From: Photobacterium profundum
GTDB lineage: Bacteria > Pseudomonadota > Gammaproteobacteria > Enterobacterales > Vibrionaceae
Assembly (NCBI RefSeq): GCF_003026285.1
Contig: NZ_PYOD01000004.1
Coordinates: 310,001-374,000, forward strand
Length of the DNA stretch: 64,000 nt
Direction: 5' to 3'
Shown here: positions 14,944 through 24,235 of the stretch, piece after piece
Layout: the number at the start of each line of letters is the position of its first letter
Numbering within the stretch: the stretch's first letter is position 1
The notes under the pieces: model-generated
What the model saw: the letters and a program-made list of their open reading frames with translations, nothing else
What the model was told of the DNA's origin: nothing
Database searches by the model: none
Program-made: the position numbers and the translations under genes

Positions 14944-16458
14944 TTAACGCCAAACACCCCATTGGCCTGTAGTGCCTGGCTCTTCACCGCGAGTCCACCA
15001 TTGTGCCGTCCATGTTTTGTCACCGTGGGTAACAATATCATTGGCTACGTAAGTATTGCTTGCACTCCATGCTATACCATCAGGCTCATCGGGATTGACC
15101 GGAGGATCGACAGGGTCTACTGGCTCTGTCGTGTCTGATGGTTCAACCACGAATGAATACACTTCTTCATCGCTTGAGTTACCGCTGCTGAGCACTAACT
15201 TGAACGTTAACTCATGACGTACATTCGGCAAGTCAGCAGTTTTGATGATTAGCTCATTGTTCGATCCAATAGACGTTTGCACAAGCGTACCACTTGTTTG
15301 TAGCCACTGAATATTTGTTGCATCCCCTTTGCTTTCAGACTGGGTAAGTACCACATAATCACCGTGTACAACACTGGCGTTGTTCAGTGTTTTCAGTACC
15401 TTTGGCGAGATTACCGCGTCTAGGCTATTGTCATTAGTTGTGATAGAAAACTCACTTGATGCACGTGAATCTTTCGAGTTGAAATAGTTGCCATGTAAAT
15501 CATTTTGGAAATACATGTAGTGGCTCATTTCATCGTGCCATCGACCAACAAAGACGTTACCTTCGTGATTTGATTCATACCAACCATTCACTTGTGAGGC
15601 GAGTAGTCGATCCCAGTCGTTTTTGTTATCGGCAGTGATTGTTAGCGAGAATGAAGAATGCTCTTCACCGTACTTATTGAATACTTTGTAGTTAACCGAA
15701 TCGCCCACAGATACTGAGCTTAAATTGATGTCTTGCGGAATAAAGGCATCACCTTGCACAAGGTACGGTTCAGTTGGTTCTGGATCAGGATCAACCGGTG
15801 GCAGGGTTACTTCATCATTCACAATTACAATGTCACTACAGTTGTAGAAACCTTCACCAACTGGATCGGCACGCTGCCAGCGCACGAACAAAATTGCATT
15901 ACCTACACGATCGGTTGGAATCGTTACATCTATGCGATACTTACCGCCAACAACGGGCACATTGCCCACTTCCTGGATAAGCTCTAGATCGCCCCATGCC
16001 AATGATTTTGAGAGATCTGCATTTGGCTTGGTTAAGTAAAATTGCCAAAAAGAAGGGTTGTGTGGTGCAGTTGCATTGAACACGTATTCAAATGTACCGG
16101 CATTGACTTCGACACGTGTCCAGCCTTCATGCGCAGCGCCCATCCCTTTTTTCTGTGGGTCATTGGCGTAACACAATGTTCCGTCTGGAATGGCATTCTT
16201 TACTGTTTGTATATTGTTGTAATCTGGGATGTTAATTGAGTATTCGTTGCGTTGCACAAATTGGTAGGTACCTGAAATTGATTTTGCTTGTGCGCATGCA
16301 GCATTCGGTGGTGTTCCACTCCAAATTCCACCTTGGTTATAACAAATTTGTTGTCTTGCCTCTGGGTATTCTGACCACCCATGTGCCTGTACTTGTATGC
16401 TGAATAGCATCAAATACACCGATGTAATAGCAACGGTTAACGTTGTTCTCCATAACAT
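14944..16458 (-). CDS. Secreted AA10 lytic polysaccharide monooxygenase with CBM5/12
   Basis: A 504-residue secreted protein. The signal peptide ends at QVQA, leaving HGWSEYPEARQQICYNQGG with the N-terminal histidine of the copper brace. The second copper histidine is in MGAAHEGWTRVEV. The AA10 domain runs to about residue 210 (VRWQRADPVGEGFYNCSDIVI). A proline- and acid-rich linker, one or two beta-rich modules (about 230-440) and a C-terminal CBM5/12 (IAWSASNTYVANDIVTHGDK, then QWWTRGEEP) follow. The enzyme should oxidatively cleave crystalline chitin. An AAGGA ribosome binding site and its own terminator mark a single-gene unit. Confidence 0.93.
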   Translation of the reverse strand: MLWRTTLTVAITSVYLMLFSIQVQAHGWSEYPEARQQICYNQGGIWSGTPPNAACAQAKSISGTYQFVQRNEYSINIPDYNNIQTVKNAIPDGTLCYANDPQKKGMGAAHEGWTRVEVNAGTFEYVFNATAPHNPSFWQFYLTKPNADLSKSLAWGDLELIQEVGNVPVVGGKYRIDVTIPTDRVGNAILFVRWQRADPVGEGFYNCSDIVIVNDEVTLPPVDPDPEPTEPYLVQGDAFIPQDINLSSVSVGDSVNYKVFNKYGEEHSSFSLTITADNKNDWDRLLASQVNGWYESNHEGNVFVGRWHDEMSHYMYFQNDLHGNYFNSKDSRASSEFSITTNDNSLDAVISPKVLKTLNNASVVHGDYVVLTQSESKGDATNIQWLQTSGTLVQTSIGSNNELIIKTADLPNVRHELTFKLVLSSGNSSDEEVYSFVVEPSDTTEPVDPVDPPVNPDEPDGIAWSASNTYVANDIVTHGDKTWTAQWWTRGEEPGTTGQWGVWR

Positions 16459-16920
16459 ATGATTGTTCCTTATTATTTAGCCTACTGATAATTATTTTTA
16501 TGGCCGTACTAAACCTACGCATAAAAAATGCGAATAAGGAGTAAAACGGCTTTGAGCACGTAAATAATAGTAACTATAATTTTAATAACCTGAACGGTTT
16601 TGTGAAGTGGAAGTAAGCTCATATAAACAATGACTTATGAAATGCTTTTTCGAACATTCCTTCCAAAAAAATCGTAGAGAAAAACCGCGAAAAATAACAT
16701 TTCTGAACGTTAAACTAAAAGGTTTTGAGCTAAGTACTGTCTGATTGAAGTGTTCAGGTAATACTTGTTATATCAATAACGCTATATTTAATATGACCAC
16801 CTTAACGCCTTTATTTTGATTAATTTTTTAATTTTAACGAAATTTTTTACTTGGCACGTAGGTCTTGTAGATAAGGCCGTTGGAATTGCGGATGAAAAGT
16901 GAATAAGCAGGAGCAGTAAG
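16459..16920. other. Divergent intergenic region, no gene
   Basis: About 460 nt between the AA10 oxidase gene and the DedA-led operon, so it should hold both promoters. It is very AT-rich. I see no riboswitch, clear operator or open frame. I specifically looked for a c-di-GMP riboswitch like the one known before Vibrio gbpA and found none. Confidence 0.5.
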
Positions 16921-17526
16921 ATGGCAGAACAGGCGATCGTGAATTTGGTTTATCAAATTGGGGCAGGGGATGCACCGTTTACCTTATTTTTCGCCATTAT
17001 TCTGACGTCGTACTTACTGGAAGATGTTGCGATTGTCGCGGCTGCCGTTCTCGCTGCGAATGGTTCACTATCGTTACCACTTGCGGTATTGGCTGTTTTT
17101 GCTGGGATTGCGACGGGCGATTTAGCCTTGTATTACCTTGGGGCGTGGTCGTCACATTGGCGAGGTTTTCGTTACGCCATATTAACCAACCAGAGCATGC
17201 GCAGCGTGCGCCGTAGATTACAGCGCAATACTGCAACCAATATTTTTATTATTCGCTTTATTCCTGGGCTACGCACGCTGGGCTATGCCTTGTGCGGTAT
17301 TTTTAGAGTGCACCCGGTGCGATTTTTAACCGCGGTACTTGCTGCAACCGCAGTATGGACAAGTGTGGTATTTACGCTTGTTTATCAGCTGGGTAGCCAA
17401 GCGTGGGTACAAGCCAGTGCATATAAATGGTGGTTGATTCCGATTGCAGGGTTGATATTGCTAATCTCGAACCGCACGGTTAAACGCCGACTACAGCGGC
17501 CATTAAAGCGCCCTTCATTTTCATAG
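16921..17526 (+). CDS. DedA-family (VTT domain) membrane protein
   Basis: A 201-residue inner-membrane protein of the DedA/SNARE-associated type. The conserved core IFIIRFIPGLRTLGYALCG (residues about 102-120) holds the F-x-R-x-x-P-G-x-R motif, with the glycine-rich segment ATGDLALYYLGAW before it. About five hydrophobic segments are seen. DedA proteins include undecaprenyl-phosphate and phospholipid flippases. It is the first gene of a seven-gene plus-strand operon ending in OlsF, so a role in lipid transport fits. A GCAGGAG ribosome binding site precedes the ATG. Confidence 0.85.
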   Translation: MAEQAIVNLVYQIGAGDAPFTLFFAIILTSYLLEDVAIVAAAVLAANGSLSLPLAVLAVFAGIATGDLALYYLGAWSSHWRGFRYAILTNQSMRSVRRRLQRNTATNIFIIRFIPGLRTLGYALCGIFRVHPVRFLTAVLAATAVWTSVVFTLVYQLGSQAWVQASAYKWWLIPIAGLILLISNRTVKRRLQRPLKRPSFS

Positions 17527-17611
17527 TTGTTAATTGGCTACACAAGAAACGTTAGTGTAATTACGTTTATAACGATAAGCATATTCAATTTTAGGGAAGA
17601 GGCAAAAAGCC

Positions 17612-18826
17612 ATGACAGTTAAGTCAGTATTACAGCATCCACCTATTTCATCTGCGCCTCTTACGTCTGAGCATATTTTAGAACGAGAAGTTTTGCATCC
17701 TCCACAGTTGTTGGTCATTGAATCGGTTAGCCCTGTGAATGTTGGAATGCCAGAAATGGAACCCGACACGGGAGTGAGTGTGTCGCGTTATGAGTTCTGG
17801 CCCGCATGGTTTTTCTATACGCCAGTGGTGATGCAAAGTCTGTGGTATGGGGTGAAATACCGTAATTTTGCGCTACCGTTAATTGCAAATCCGAGTATTG
17901 CACTTAGTGGCATGGTAGGTGAATCAAAGCATGATATTTTGTCTTTGGCGGGTTCAGAGGCAAAAAAGTGGATATCGCCATTTGTCACGTTAACGCGTAC
18001 TGATATGCCAGAAACGGTACAGTTGAACGATGCATTGTTGGCAATGCGCGATGAAGGTATCGATTTTCCTATTGTAGCGAAGCCGGATATGGGGTGCCGC
18101 GGTGTGGGCGTGCAATTGCTTGATAGCGAAAAAGGGGTACTGGAATACATTCGTACTTTCCCCCTTGGTGCTCGTTACTTATTGCAAGAAAAAGCGCCGT
18201 ATGATGCCGAAGCAGGGGTGTTTTACATTCGTTATCCCGGTGAAAAGAAAGGTCGTGTAACGTCTATTACGTTGAAATACTCTCCATTAGTGGTTGGCGA
18301 CGGTATGAGCACGTTAGCGCAATTAATTGAAAATGATCCCCGAGCTGGGCAACTTAGTCACTTGTATTTACCGCGCCATCAAGACAAGTTGGACTGGGTG
18401 CTAACTGAAGGAAGTCAGTTCCGTTTAGCATTTGCGGGCAGCCACAGCCGAGGCTGTATTTTCCGCAATGGTAATGAATACATTACTGAACAGTTAGCAG
18501 AACGTCTGGATCATATTTTTAATGACTTATCGGGATTTCATTTTGGTCGGTTAGATGTGAAGTTTCATGACATTAAAAGTCTGATGAAAGGTGAAAAACT
18601 GACTATTCTTGAGATAAACGGAGCCAGCAGTGAAGCCGCCCATATTTGGGATCGGAATACGCCCCTGAAAGACATCTTTAGCACCTTGCTGGTTCAGTAT
18701 CGCACCTTGTATGAAATAGGTGATTTACAACGAAAAGCGGGCCATAAAACACCCTCGCTATGGGCATTGTATAAAGCATGGCGTGCCGAGAAAGCTTTAG
18801 TCGAGCATTACCCCGCGACAGATTAA
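17612..18826 (+). CDS. ATP-grasp ligase-like protein
   Basis: A 404-residue protein with an ATP-grasp fold. The glycine-rich ATP loop is KPDMGCRGVGVQLL (residues about 156-169), and the metal-binding end is LTILEINGASSEAAHIWD (about 331-348), equivalent to the E-x-N-x-x-S/P motif of D-Ala-D-Ala ligase relatives. Such enzymes form amide or peptide bonds through an acyl-phosphate. The substrate is unknown. The gene lies 85 nt after the DedA-like gene and 39 nt before the DinB-like gene. In an operon with OlsF it could act on an amino acid or an aminolipid head group, which is inference. Confidence 0.8.
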   Translation: MTVKSVLQHPPISSAPLTSEHILEREVLHPPQLLVIESVSPVNVGMPEMEPDTGVSVSRYEFWPAWFFYTPVVMQSLWYGVKYRNFALPLIANPSIALSGMVGESKHDILSLAGSEAKKWISPFVTLTRTDMPETVQLNDALLAMRDEGIDFPIVAKPDMGCRGVGVQLLDSEKGVLEYIRTFPLGARYLLQEKAPYDAEAGVFYIRYPGEKKGRVTSITLKYSPLVVGDGMSTLAQLIENDPRAGQLSHLYLPRHQDKLDWVLTEGSQFRLAFAGSHSRGCIFRNGNEYITEQLAERLDHIFNDLSGFHFGRLDVKFHDIKSLMKGEKLTILEINGASSEAAHIWDRNTPLKDIFSTLLVQYRTLYEIGDLQRKAGHKTPSLWALYKAWRAEKALVEHYPATD

Positions 18827-18865
18827 ATCTCGTTGTAATTTAATGAATAAGAAGAAGAGGTAATT

Positions 18866-19450
18866 ATGACAACACCTGTTAGCTCAGCAACGCACGGTAA
18901 CCCCAGCATTTCGCCTTTGGTCTCGGATGTACATGTATTAGATTCTTGTGTAACAGGCAATGTAGATGTGATTGAACAAGGCATTGCGTTATTAGACACC
19001 TTGAGTGACGACGATTATCAACATGTGGCTACCCCGTATGTAAACAGTAGTATTGGTGAGCATTTTCGCCATAGTCTTGATTTGTATTGCTCACTGATGA
19101 ATGAACAAAAAACAGGGATTATTGATTATGATTTTCGTCGACGTGGTGCGCCTGTTGAAGCATGTCGTAAAACAGCATTACGCGAATTTGAACACATTAA
19201 GCAATGGTTGCTGGCTTTGCGCAGTAATGATATTTACCGCCATGTGGAAGTGAAAACCGAGGTATCGCTACATCAACAGTATTCAGAGCAGTTAACGTCG
19301 AGTATGGCGCGTGAATTGATTTTTGTGGCAGCACATGCGATCCATCATTATGCGCTAATTCGCGTGTCGGCATTATATTGTAATGCCGAGGTTAGTGCTG
19401 ATTTTGGTATCGCACCTGCAACCGCGAGTTACTTACGAGGGCAAGTCTAA
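18866..19450 (+). CDS. DinB-like four-helix protein
   Basis: A 194-residue protein resembling DinB superfamily four-helix bundles. Metal-ligand-like histidines occur in NSSIGEHFRHSLDLY (residues about 62-76) and AAHAIHHYALIRV (about 157-169), the usual two histidine clusters of the fold. Members act as thiol-dependent transferases or have unknown roles. The stop codon overlaps the start of the next gene (TAATG), so the two are translationally coupled. The function within this operon is unknown. Confidence 0.75.
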   Translation: MTTPVSSATHGNPSISPLVSDVHVLDSCVTGNVDVIEQGIALLDTLSDDDYQHVATPYVNSSIGEHFRHSLDLYCSLMNEQKTGIIDYDFRRRGAPVEACRKTALREFEHIKQWLLALRSNDIYRHVEVKTEVSLHQQYSEQLTSSMARELIFVAAHAIHHYALIRVSALYCNAEVSADFGIAPATASYLRGQV

Positions 19451-20271
19451 TGTGTACGGCAACTTGGATGCTAACGTCTTCGGGCTATCAAATTTACTTT
19501 AACCGTGATGAGCAAAAAGGACGACCAGAAGCCTTGCCGCCAACCCGCTTCGATAACACGGGCACTGAGTTTGTGATGCCAGTGGATCCGGTGGGAGGCG
19601 GCAGTTGGATAGCAATGAACGAGCATGGTTTATCCTTGTGTTTGTTGAATTTCTATCAAGGGAAAATGCCGCAGAAACCGCTAATCAGTCGTGGCTTACT
19701 GATTAAGCAGCTTGCCAATTGTCAGACAGCACATGAAGCATTAGCCACGTTAGATACAGTGCCATTACTGCATTATGCACCTTTCAGTTTAATGTTATTT
19801 GACCCGGCGTTAACGCAATCTCATGGTGAAGTGCTGGGTGTGTGCTGGAATGGTATTTCACTATCGACTATCACACCGCAAGCACCGATGGTGTCATCGG
19901 GGGTCGATTTACATAATGTGACGGCATACCGCCAAGGGGAATACCTGCGCTATATTGAACAAGGAGTGACGGCTGAATCGTTACGTGCGTTTCATGCCAG
20001 CCACGTTTTAATGAGGGACGAATCGTTAGCATTTAAGCGCAATGCATGCCATAGCCACCTTTCTGCCTGTATGCACCGCGACGATGCGCATACCGTCAGT
20101 TTCACTCACATTGAAGTGACCCCGCAGTTATTAACCATGAATTATCATGCCGGATCACTTTGTGCAGATGAAAGTTGTGAAAAAAGAAAAATAAATGGAA
20201 ATAAAAACCCGACTTCCTCGTTCTTATTAGTCAGGAAGATGATTACTGCACCAGCAGAACTCATTATTTAA
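19450..20271 (+). CDS. NRDE (TANGO2-like) family protein
   Basis: A 273-residue member of the NRDE family, recognised by the N-terminal Met-Cys, the NRDEQKGRPEALPP motif (residues about 18-31) and GGGSWIAMNEHGLSLCLLNF. The second residue cysteine suggests an Ntn-hydrolase-like N-terminal nucleophile, as in penicillin acylase relatives. Animal TANGO2 belongs to the same family and has been linked to haem and lipid handling. Its start overlaps the stop of the DinB-like gene. The C-terminal 30 residues (KRKINGNKNPTSSFLL) look unlike the rest of the family and may be an extension. Confidence 0.82.
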   Translation: MCTATWMLTSSGYQIYFNRDEQKGRPEALPPTRFDNTGTEFVMPVDPVGGGSWIAMNEHGLSLCLLNFYQGKMPQKPLISRGLLIKQLANCQTAHEALATLDTVPLLHYAPFSLMLFDPALTQSHGEVLGVCWNGISLSTITPQAPMVSSGVDLHNVTAYRQGEYLRYIEQGVTAESLRAFHASHVLMRDESLAFKRNACHSHLSACMHRDDAHTVSFTHIEVTPQLLTMNYHAGSLCADESCEKRKINGNKNPTSSFLLVRKMITAPAELII

Positions 20272-20329
20272 TATATTACGTAATAAGCATTAAACGTTAA
20301 GTTTATGCCTTTGTGAGAAAAGGGAATAT

Positions 20330-20785
20330 ATGAAAGCATTAATGGGATTACTTTTATTATTCGTGAGTGGAACTGTATTTGCTGGTGATGCTATTTATAC
20401 AGGATTCTTTAGTAATAAAGCCTTAGATGGTTACGACACGGTGGCCTATTTCACCGAGGGTAAACCTGTAAAAGGGAACAGCGTCTACATTACTGAATAT
20501 AAAGGCGCAGATTGGTATTTTTCATCTAAACAAAATCGTGAGCTGTTTGTGAAGAACCCAGATAAATATACCCCGCAATACGGTGGGTTCTGCGCTTGGG
20601 CTGTAGCGGCGAAGAACGACCGTGCTCCGGGTGATCCACTGCAGTGGACTATCGTAAAAGATGCTAACAATACGGCTAAACTCTACCTTAACTATGACAA
20701 AGAGATCAAACAACGTTGGGAGCAAGATATTTCAGGCTTTATTGTGAAGAGTGATAAAAACTGGCCGACACTATTAGCTAATTAA
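20330..20785 (+). CDS. Secreted YHS domain protein
   Basis: A 151-residue protein with a cleavable signal peptide (MKALMGLLLLFVSGTVFA). The mature protein is a single YHS domain: ALDGYDTVAYFTEGKPVKG, then WYFSSKQNRELFVKNPDKY and YGGFCAWAVA. YHS domains often bind metals, and periplasmic versions sit in redox or metal-handling contexts. A single cysteine (in GGFCAW) remains in the mature part. It lies 58 nt after the NRDE gene in the same operon. The exact role is unknown. Confidence 0.85.
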   Translation: MKALMGLLLLFVSGTVFAGDAIYTGFFSNKALDGYDTVAYFTEGKPVKGNSVYITEYKGADWYFSSKQNRELFVKNPDKYTPQYGGFCAWAVAAKNDRAPGDPLQWTIVKDANNTAKLYLNYDKEIKQRWEQDISGFIVKSDKNWPTLLAN

Positions 20786-20920
20786 CGGCTATGAGTAACG
20801 TCTTATAAACAAGCATTGAAATAAATGCTCTGAAATAAACGTGACACCCCTCATTTATTAATCGCCGTGCTGACACGGGCGAGGGATACGTATATGCCTA
20901 AAAAAGAGAAGGACTACTTT

Positions 20921-21460
20921 ATGAATATAACTACACCGACAGCCAACTCACGTCCAGCATTATTATCGTTAGCGGGTGCCCTCTCGCTTTTTATTGCTTT
21001 TATCTTTGTGCAATCGCTGTTTTTTAAATTCACTAACTCGTACGAAACCCAATTTATTTTTGGCACCTTAGCTGGGTGGTCTGGTTTTTCATGGTTTGGT
21101 ACGTATGGCGGTTATTTGATTGGTACAGCAGAGTTGATTGCGGCTGTACTGCTGTTTACTCGTTTTCATGGTGTTGGCGCTGTGATGGCGGTAGGAATTA
21201 TGGCTGGCGCGATATTTTTCCACCTGTTTACGCCGCTGGGTATTGTGATGCCAGAATTTAACGCAGCAGGGCAGATGATAGGCACAGACGGTGGTTTGCT
21301 GTTTGGTATGGCGTGTTTGATTTGGCTATCAGCAGTTGTGCTTGTTGTGCGTGATAGCCGTCAGCCTCAAGGTTTGTTGCATCACGTTATACATCACTTT
21401 CTACGTTTATCGCAGGGGCATTCTGGTGGCACTGATACCGAAAATGGAGGTGCCGTATGA
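20921..21460 (+). CDS. DoxX-like four-TM membrane protein
   Basis: I choose the ATG at 20921, 7 nt after AAGGA; an ATG at 20894 after GAGGG is possible. The 179-residue product has four hydrophobic segments (about 13-30, 58-75, 80-100 and 125-145). The first carries FIAFIFVQSLFFKFTNS and the third carries GTAELIAAVLLF, the layout of DoxX/DUF-type quinone-linked membrane proteins. The stop overlaps the OlsF start by 4 nt. The function is unknown; membrane redox or lipid-linked work is a guess from context. Confidence 0.65.
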   Translation: MNITTPTANSRPALLSLAGALSLFIAFIFVQSLFFKFTNSYETQFIFGTLAGWSGFSWFGTYGGYLIGTAELIAAVLLFTRFHGVGAVMAVGIMAGAIFFHLFTPLGIVMPEFNAAGQMIGTDGGLLFGMACLIWLSAVVLVVRDSRQPQGLLHHVIHHFLRLSQGHSGGTDTENGGAV

Positions 21461-23364
21461 ATCCGCAAAGCAGTCCGTTTCGTTTACCGCGCGTAACCCC
21501 CTTTGGTTTAGGGGAATCTGTTGCAGAATGGGCGACAGGTTTAAGCCAACTTGATGCGCTATATCAGCAGCGACCAGCAGGGTTAAGTGCTCATGCTTTC
21601 ATGCGTTATACCCTCGATGTGCTGGGTATTGAGTATCAAGTTACTAAAGGCAGTTTAGAGAATGTTCCGCAAAATGGCGCAACGGTTGTGGTGGCGAATC
21701 ATCCTCTGGGCGCGATAGAAGGCGTGATGCTGGCAGAACTACTGGGGCATGTACGTAATGACATTAAAGTGCTGGCAAATCATTATTTAAAGCGTTTACC
21801 TGAAATCAGTGAGTTGTTTATTGCAGTAGATGTGTTTGAAGGCAAAGAGGCCATTAAAGCCAATATAAAAGCAATGCGAGAAGCTCATCAGCATTTGGCC
21901 GAAGGGGGATTACTACTGATTTTTCCAGCAGGCGAAGTGTCGACCTATCAAGCTGCGTCAGATTCTGCCGAAGACGTGCAGGCTATGCCACACCGCTTGA
22001 TCGACAAAGCATGGAGTCGCTCGGTGGCTAAATTGGTTAAACGTAGCCAAGCGACCACAGTGCCGATTTTTATTGACGGTCACAATAGTAAAACCTTTTA
22101 CAGGGCTGGAACTATTCATCCTATGCTGCGTACCTTGTTGCTGGGGCGTGAGTTGCTGAATAAGCACAATCAAACTATGTCGATCGCCATTGGTGATGCA
22201 ATTCCTTTTTCTGAATTGAAAGTGTTAGATCGCGACCAGAAAGTCGTGAACTACCTGCGACTCAACACCTATTTATTGAGTGCGAATAATTCGTTACAAA
22301 GCAGTGACAATACTCAGCCATTAATCAATAACCCAACGCCTCATGAATCCACGACCCATGAATCTACAGCCTACGAATCTAAGGCTCATGGATCCGTCGC
22401 TTGTGAGTCAGAGACTGAAATCGCTGGTGAACCCGTGATTGCGGCAATTCCCCCTGCTGTGTTGCAAGCTGAAATGGATTTGCTTGAGCCGAGTTGTCAC
22501 CTGTTAACACAAGGGGCTTTCGATGTGTACTGCGTGCGATCTGCTGTGATTCCAATGATGATGCAAGAAATAGGACGTGTACGTGAAATTAGCTTTCGTG
22601 CGGTGGGTGAGGGCACTGGGTTTGCGTGCGATGTGGATGACTATGATCCGCATTATCACCAACTTATTGTATGGCATAACACCCGTCACGAGTTGGTGGG
22701 TGCTTATCGTATGGGGCTGGTGGATGAGTTGGTCGAGAAACAAGGTATCGACGGTTTATATTCGCGTAGCTTGTTTAATTATGATGAAGCGTTTATCAAT
22801 CAGTTAGGTACATCGATAGAGTTGGGGCGTTCTGTGGTCGCCGCGCCGTATCAGCGTAGTTTAAGTGCTTTACTACTGTTATGGAAAGGCATCGCGACGT
22901 TTGTTTCTCGTCACCCGCAGTACACCCATTTGTTTGGCCCTGTCAGCATTAGTAATGACTACAGTTTGGTGGCGCGTCATCTTATGGCATCGACCTTAAC
23001 CGTTCATCATTATGACAACGACAAAGCGGCGTTAGTGAATGCCACTACACCATTGAAAGGCGATGGACAGGCCTTCTGGCATACCGATATGCTGTCTGCG
23101 TTAGGTGATGTGCAGCTGTTATCAAAAGTGTTAAGCCGGTTAGAACAAGGTCGGGGTTTGCCAGTATTACTGCGTCAGTATCTTGGTTTGAAAGGTAAGT
23201 TGGTGTGCTTCAATGTCGATCCTGCATTTAATGATGCTTTAGATGGTTTGATTGTGGTGAACTTGGCGCAAGTACCCGAAAAAACCTTGGGTAAATACAT
23301 GGGGCGTGAGCAAGCTAAAGCGTATTTGGCTACGCATAATATTGCCAACCAACCTCCTTCGTAA
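21457..23364 (+). CDS. olsF: Bifunctional ornithine lipid synthase, PlsC-like plus GNAT-like acyltransferases
   Basis: A 635-residue fusion. The N-terminal part (about 1-270) is a PlsC-type O-acyltransferase: NHPLGAIEGVMLAELLG carries the H-x4-E catalytic motif, and LIFPAGEVSTYQ is the second block. The C-terminal part (about 340-600) is an acetyltransf_5/OlsB-like N-acyltransferase (EIGRVREISFRAVGEGTG, then DYDPHYHQLIVWH). This matches OlsF, which N-acylates ornithine and then O-acylates the product to give the phosphorus-free ornithine lipid. The linker holds a tandem repeat. It is the last gene of the seven-gene operon. The family match is strong; activity is inferred. Confidence 0.88.
   Translation: MNPQSSPFRLPRVTPFGLGESVAEWATGLSQLDALYQQRPAGLSAHAFMRYTLDVLGIEYQVTKGSLENVPQNGATVVVANHPLGAIEGVMLAELLGHVRNDIKVLANHYLKRLPEISELFIAVDVFEGKEAIKANIKAMREAHQHLAEGGLLLIFPAGEVSTYQAASDSAEDVQAMPHRLIDKAWSRSVAKLVKRSQATTVPIFIDGHNSKTFYRAGTIHPMLRTLLLGRELLNKHNQTMSIAIGDAIPFSELKVLDRDQKVVNYLRLNTYLLSANNSLQSSDNTQPLINNPTPHESTTHESTAYESKAHGSVACESETEIAGEPVIAAIPPAVLQAEMDLLEPSCHLLTQGAFDVYCVRSAVIPMMMQEIGRVREISFRAVGEGTGFACDVDDYDPHYHQLIVWHNTRHELVGAYRMGLVDELVEKQGIDGLYSRSLFNYDEAFINQLGTSIELGRSVVAAPYQRSLSALLLLWKGIATFVSRHPQYTHLFGPVSISNDYSLVARHLMASTLTVHHYDNDKAALVNATTPLKGDGQAFWHTDMLSALGDVQLLSKVLSRLEQGRGLPVLLRQYLGLKGKLVCFNVDPAFNDALDGLIVVNLAQVPEKTLGKYMGREQAKAYLATHNIANQPPS
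22342..22416 (+). repeat. Five tandem 15-bp units inside olsF
   Basis: Five consecutive in-frame 15-nt units encode pentapeptides HESTT, HESTA, YESKA, HGSVA and CESET. They lie in the linker between the two acyltransferase domains. Divergence between units rises along the array. Confidence 0.8.
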
Positions 23365-23434
23365 GGGCTACATCACCCAGAAGAATCCACAATATGGCTG
23401 GTTGGTGTCAGCCTTCCTTGGCGTTTGGTATTGA

Positions 23435-24106
23435 TTAATTATTACTTATGTCTTTGATGTGTTTTAGCAAGTCATCACTATCAAGCGGTGGTAGATCTAG
23501 GTTGAGATCGGGTGGGGTGACCATGGGCACTTCATCGGGAAACAAGCCTTGAGGTAGCTGGTGTGCGATGCCTCGATGGCAATCTATACAAGTACGTGCC
23601 GTACCGTACAAGAACTCGTGCTTCATTTTTTGTTGTACGTCAGGGTTCATATGCTGTAATTGGTGGCAATTTCGGCATTCGCGAGAATCGGTTTTCTGCA
23701 TCGCCTTCCATACACGACGTGCCATAGTAAGACGGTGTTCTTCAAATTTCTCCATATTATCGATTGTGCCTACCATCTTGTGATAAAGCTCCATAGAGGC
23801 TTGCATCTTGCGTATCATTTTATCCACCCATGGTTCTGGCACGTGGCAATCAGGACAACCAGCCTGTACACCACTTCGATTTGTATAATGCACACTTCTT
23901 TGCCATTCAGGAACAACAGCTTGTCGCATTTCATGGCAACTAGTGGCGCAAAAGGCTGTTGTATTGGTCATTTCCATTGCGGTATTAAAACCACCCCAGA
24001 AAATAATACCGACGAAAAAGGTAATTATTCCACCAATGGGAATTCCAAATAACCACCATTTTTTTGGTAGTGACCAAAGCTTTGCGGGTAATAAGTTGAA
24101 TTTCAT
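23435..24106 (-). CDS. NapC/NirT-type tetrahaem cytochrome c
   Basis: A 223-residue membrane-anchored quinol dehydrogenase. A TM anchor lies at about residues 18-40, followed by four CxxCH haem motifs: CATSCHEMR, CPDCH, CRNCH and CIDCH. This is the NapC/NirT/NrfH layout, which draws electrons from quinol and passes them to a periplasmic reductase. A GGGG ribosome binding site precedes the ATG. It is divergent from the twelve-haem cytochrome gene across 129 nt, so the two probably form one respiratory branch. Confidence 0.92.
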   Translation of the reverse strand: MKFNLLPAKLWSLPKKWWLFGIPIGGIITFFVGIIFWGGFNTAMEMTNTTAFCATSCHEMRQAVVPEWQRSVHYTNRSGVQAGCPDCHVPEPWVDKMIRKMQASMELYHKMVGTIDNMEKFEEHRLTMARRVWKAMQKTDSRECRNCHQLQHMNPDVQQKMKHEFLYGTARTCIDCHRGIAHQLPQGLFPDEVPMVTPPDLNLDLPPLDSDDLLKHIKDISNN

Positions 24107-24235
24107 TTGAGCCCCGACAACATAAATTAATTTTCAATGGATAATCGAAAATAAGTAATATTCAGGCGATATTTTGATTCTAGTATAGTATTAAATGAAG
24201 TTGTTATTTGTCATCGAAAGTATTCGGGAGCGACT
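24107..24235. promoter_or_regulatory. Divergent promoter region of the two multihaem cytochrome genes
   Basis: A 129-nt AT-rich spacer with -10-like TATAGTATTAAAT toward the plus-strand gene. I looked for an Fnr box (TTGAT-N4-ATCAA) and found only a half site, TTGAT at about 24174. Anaerobic control is likely from the genes but not shown by a clear site. Confidence 0.4.

Noticed and set aside
14944-16458. Calling the AA10 oxidase GbpA
   Set aside because: The N-terminal domain sequence (HGWSEYPEARQQ) differs from the GbpA start and the module order is not clearly the GbpA four-domain set.
16459-16920. c-di-GMP riboswitch before the chitin-active oxidase gene
   Set aside because: Vibrio gbpA has one, but this gene is a different AA10 architecture and its upstream region lacks the conserved core.
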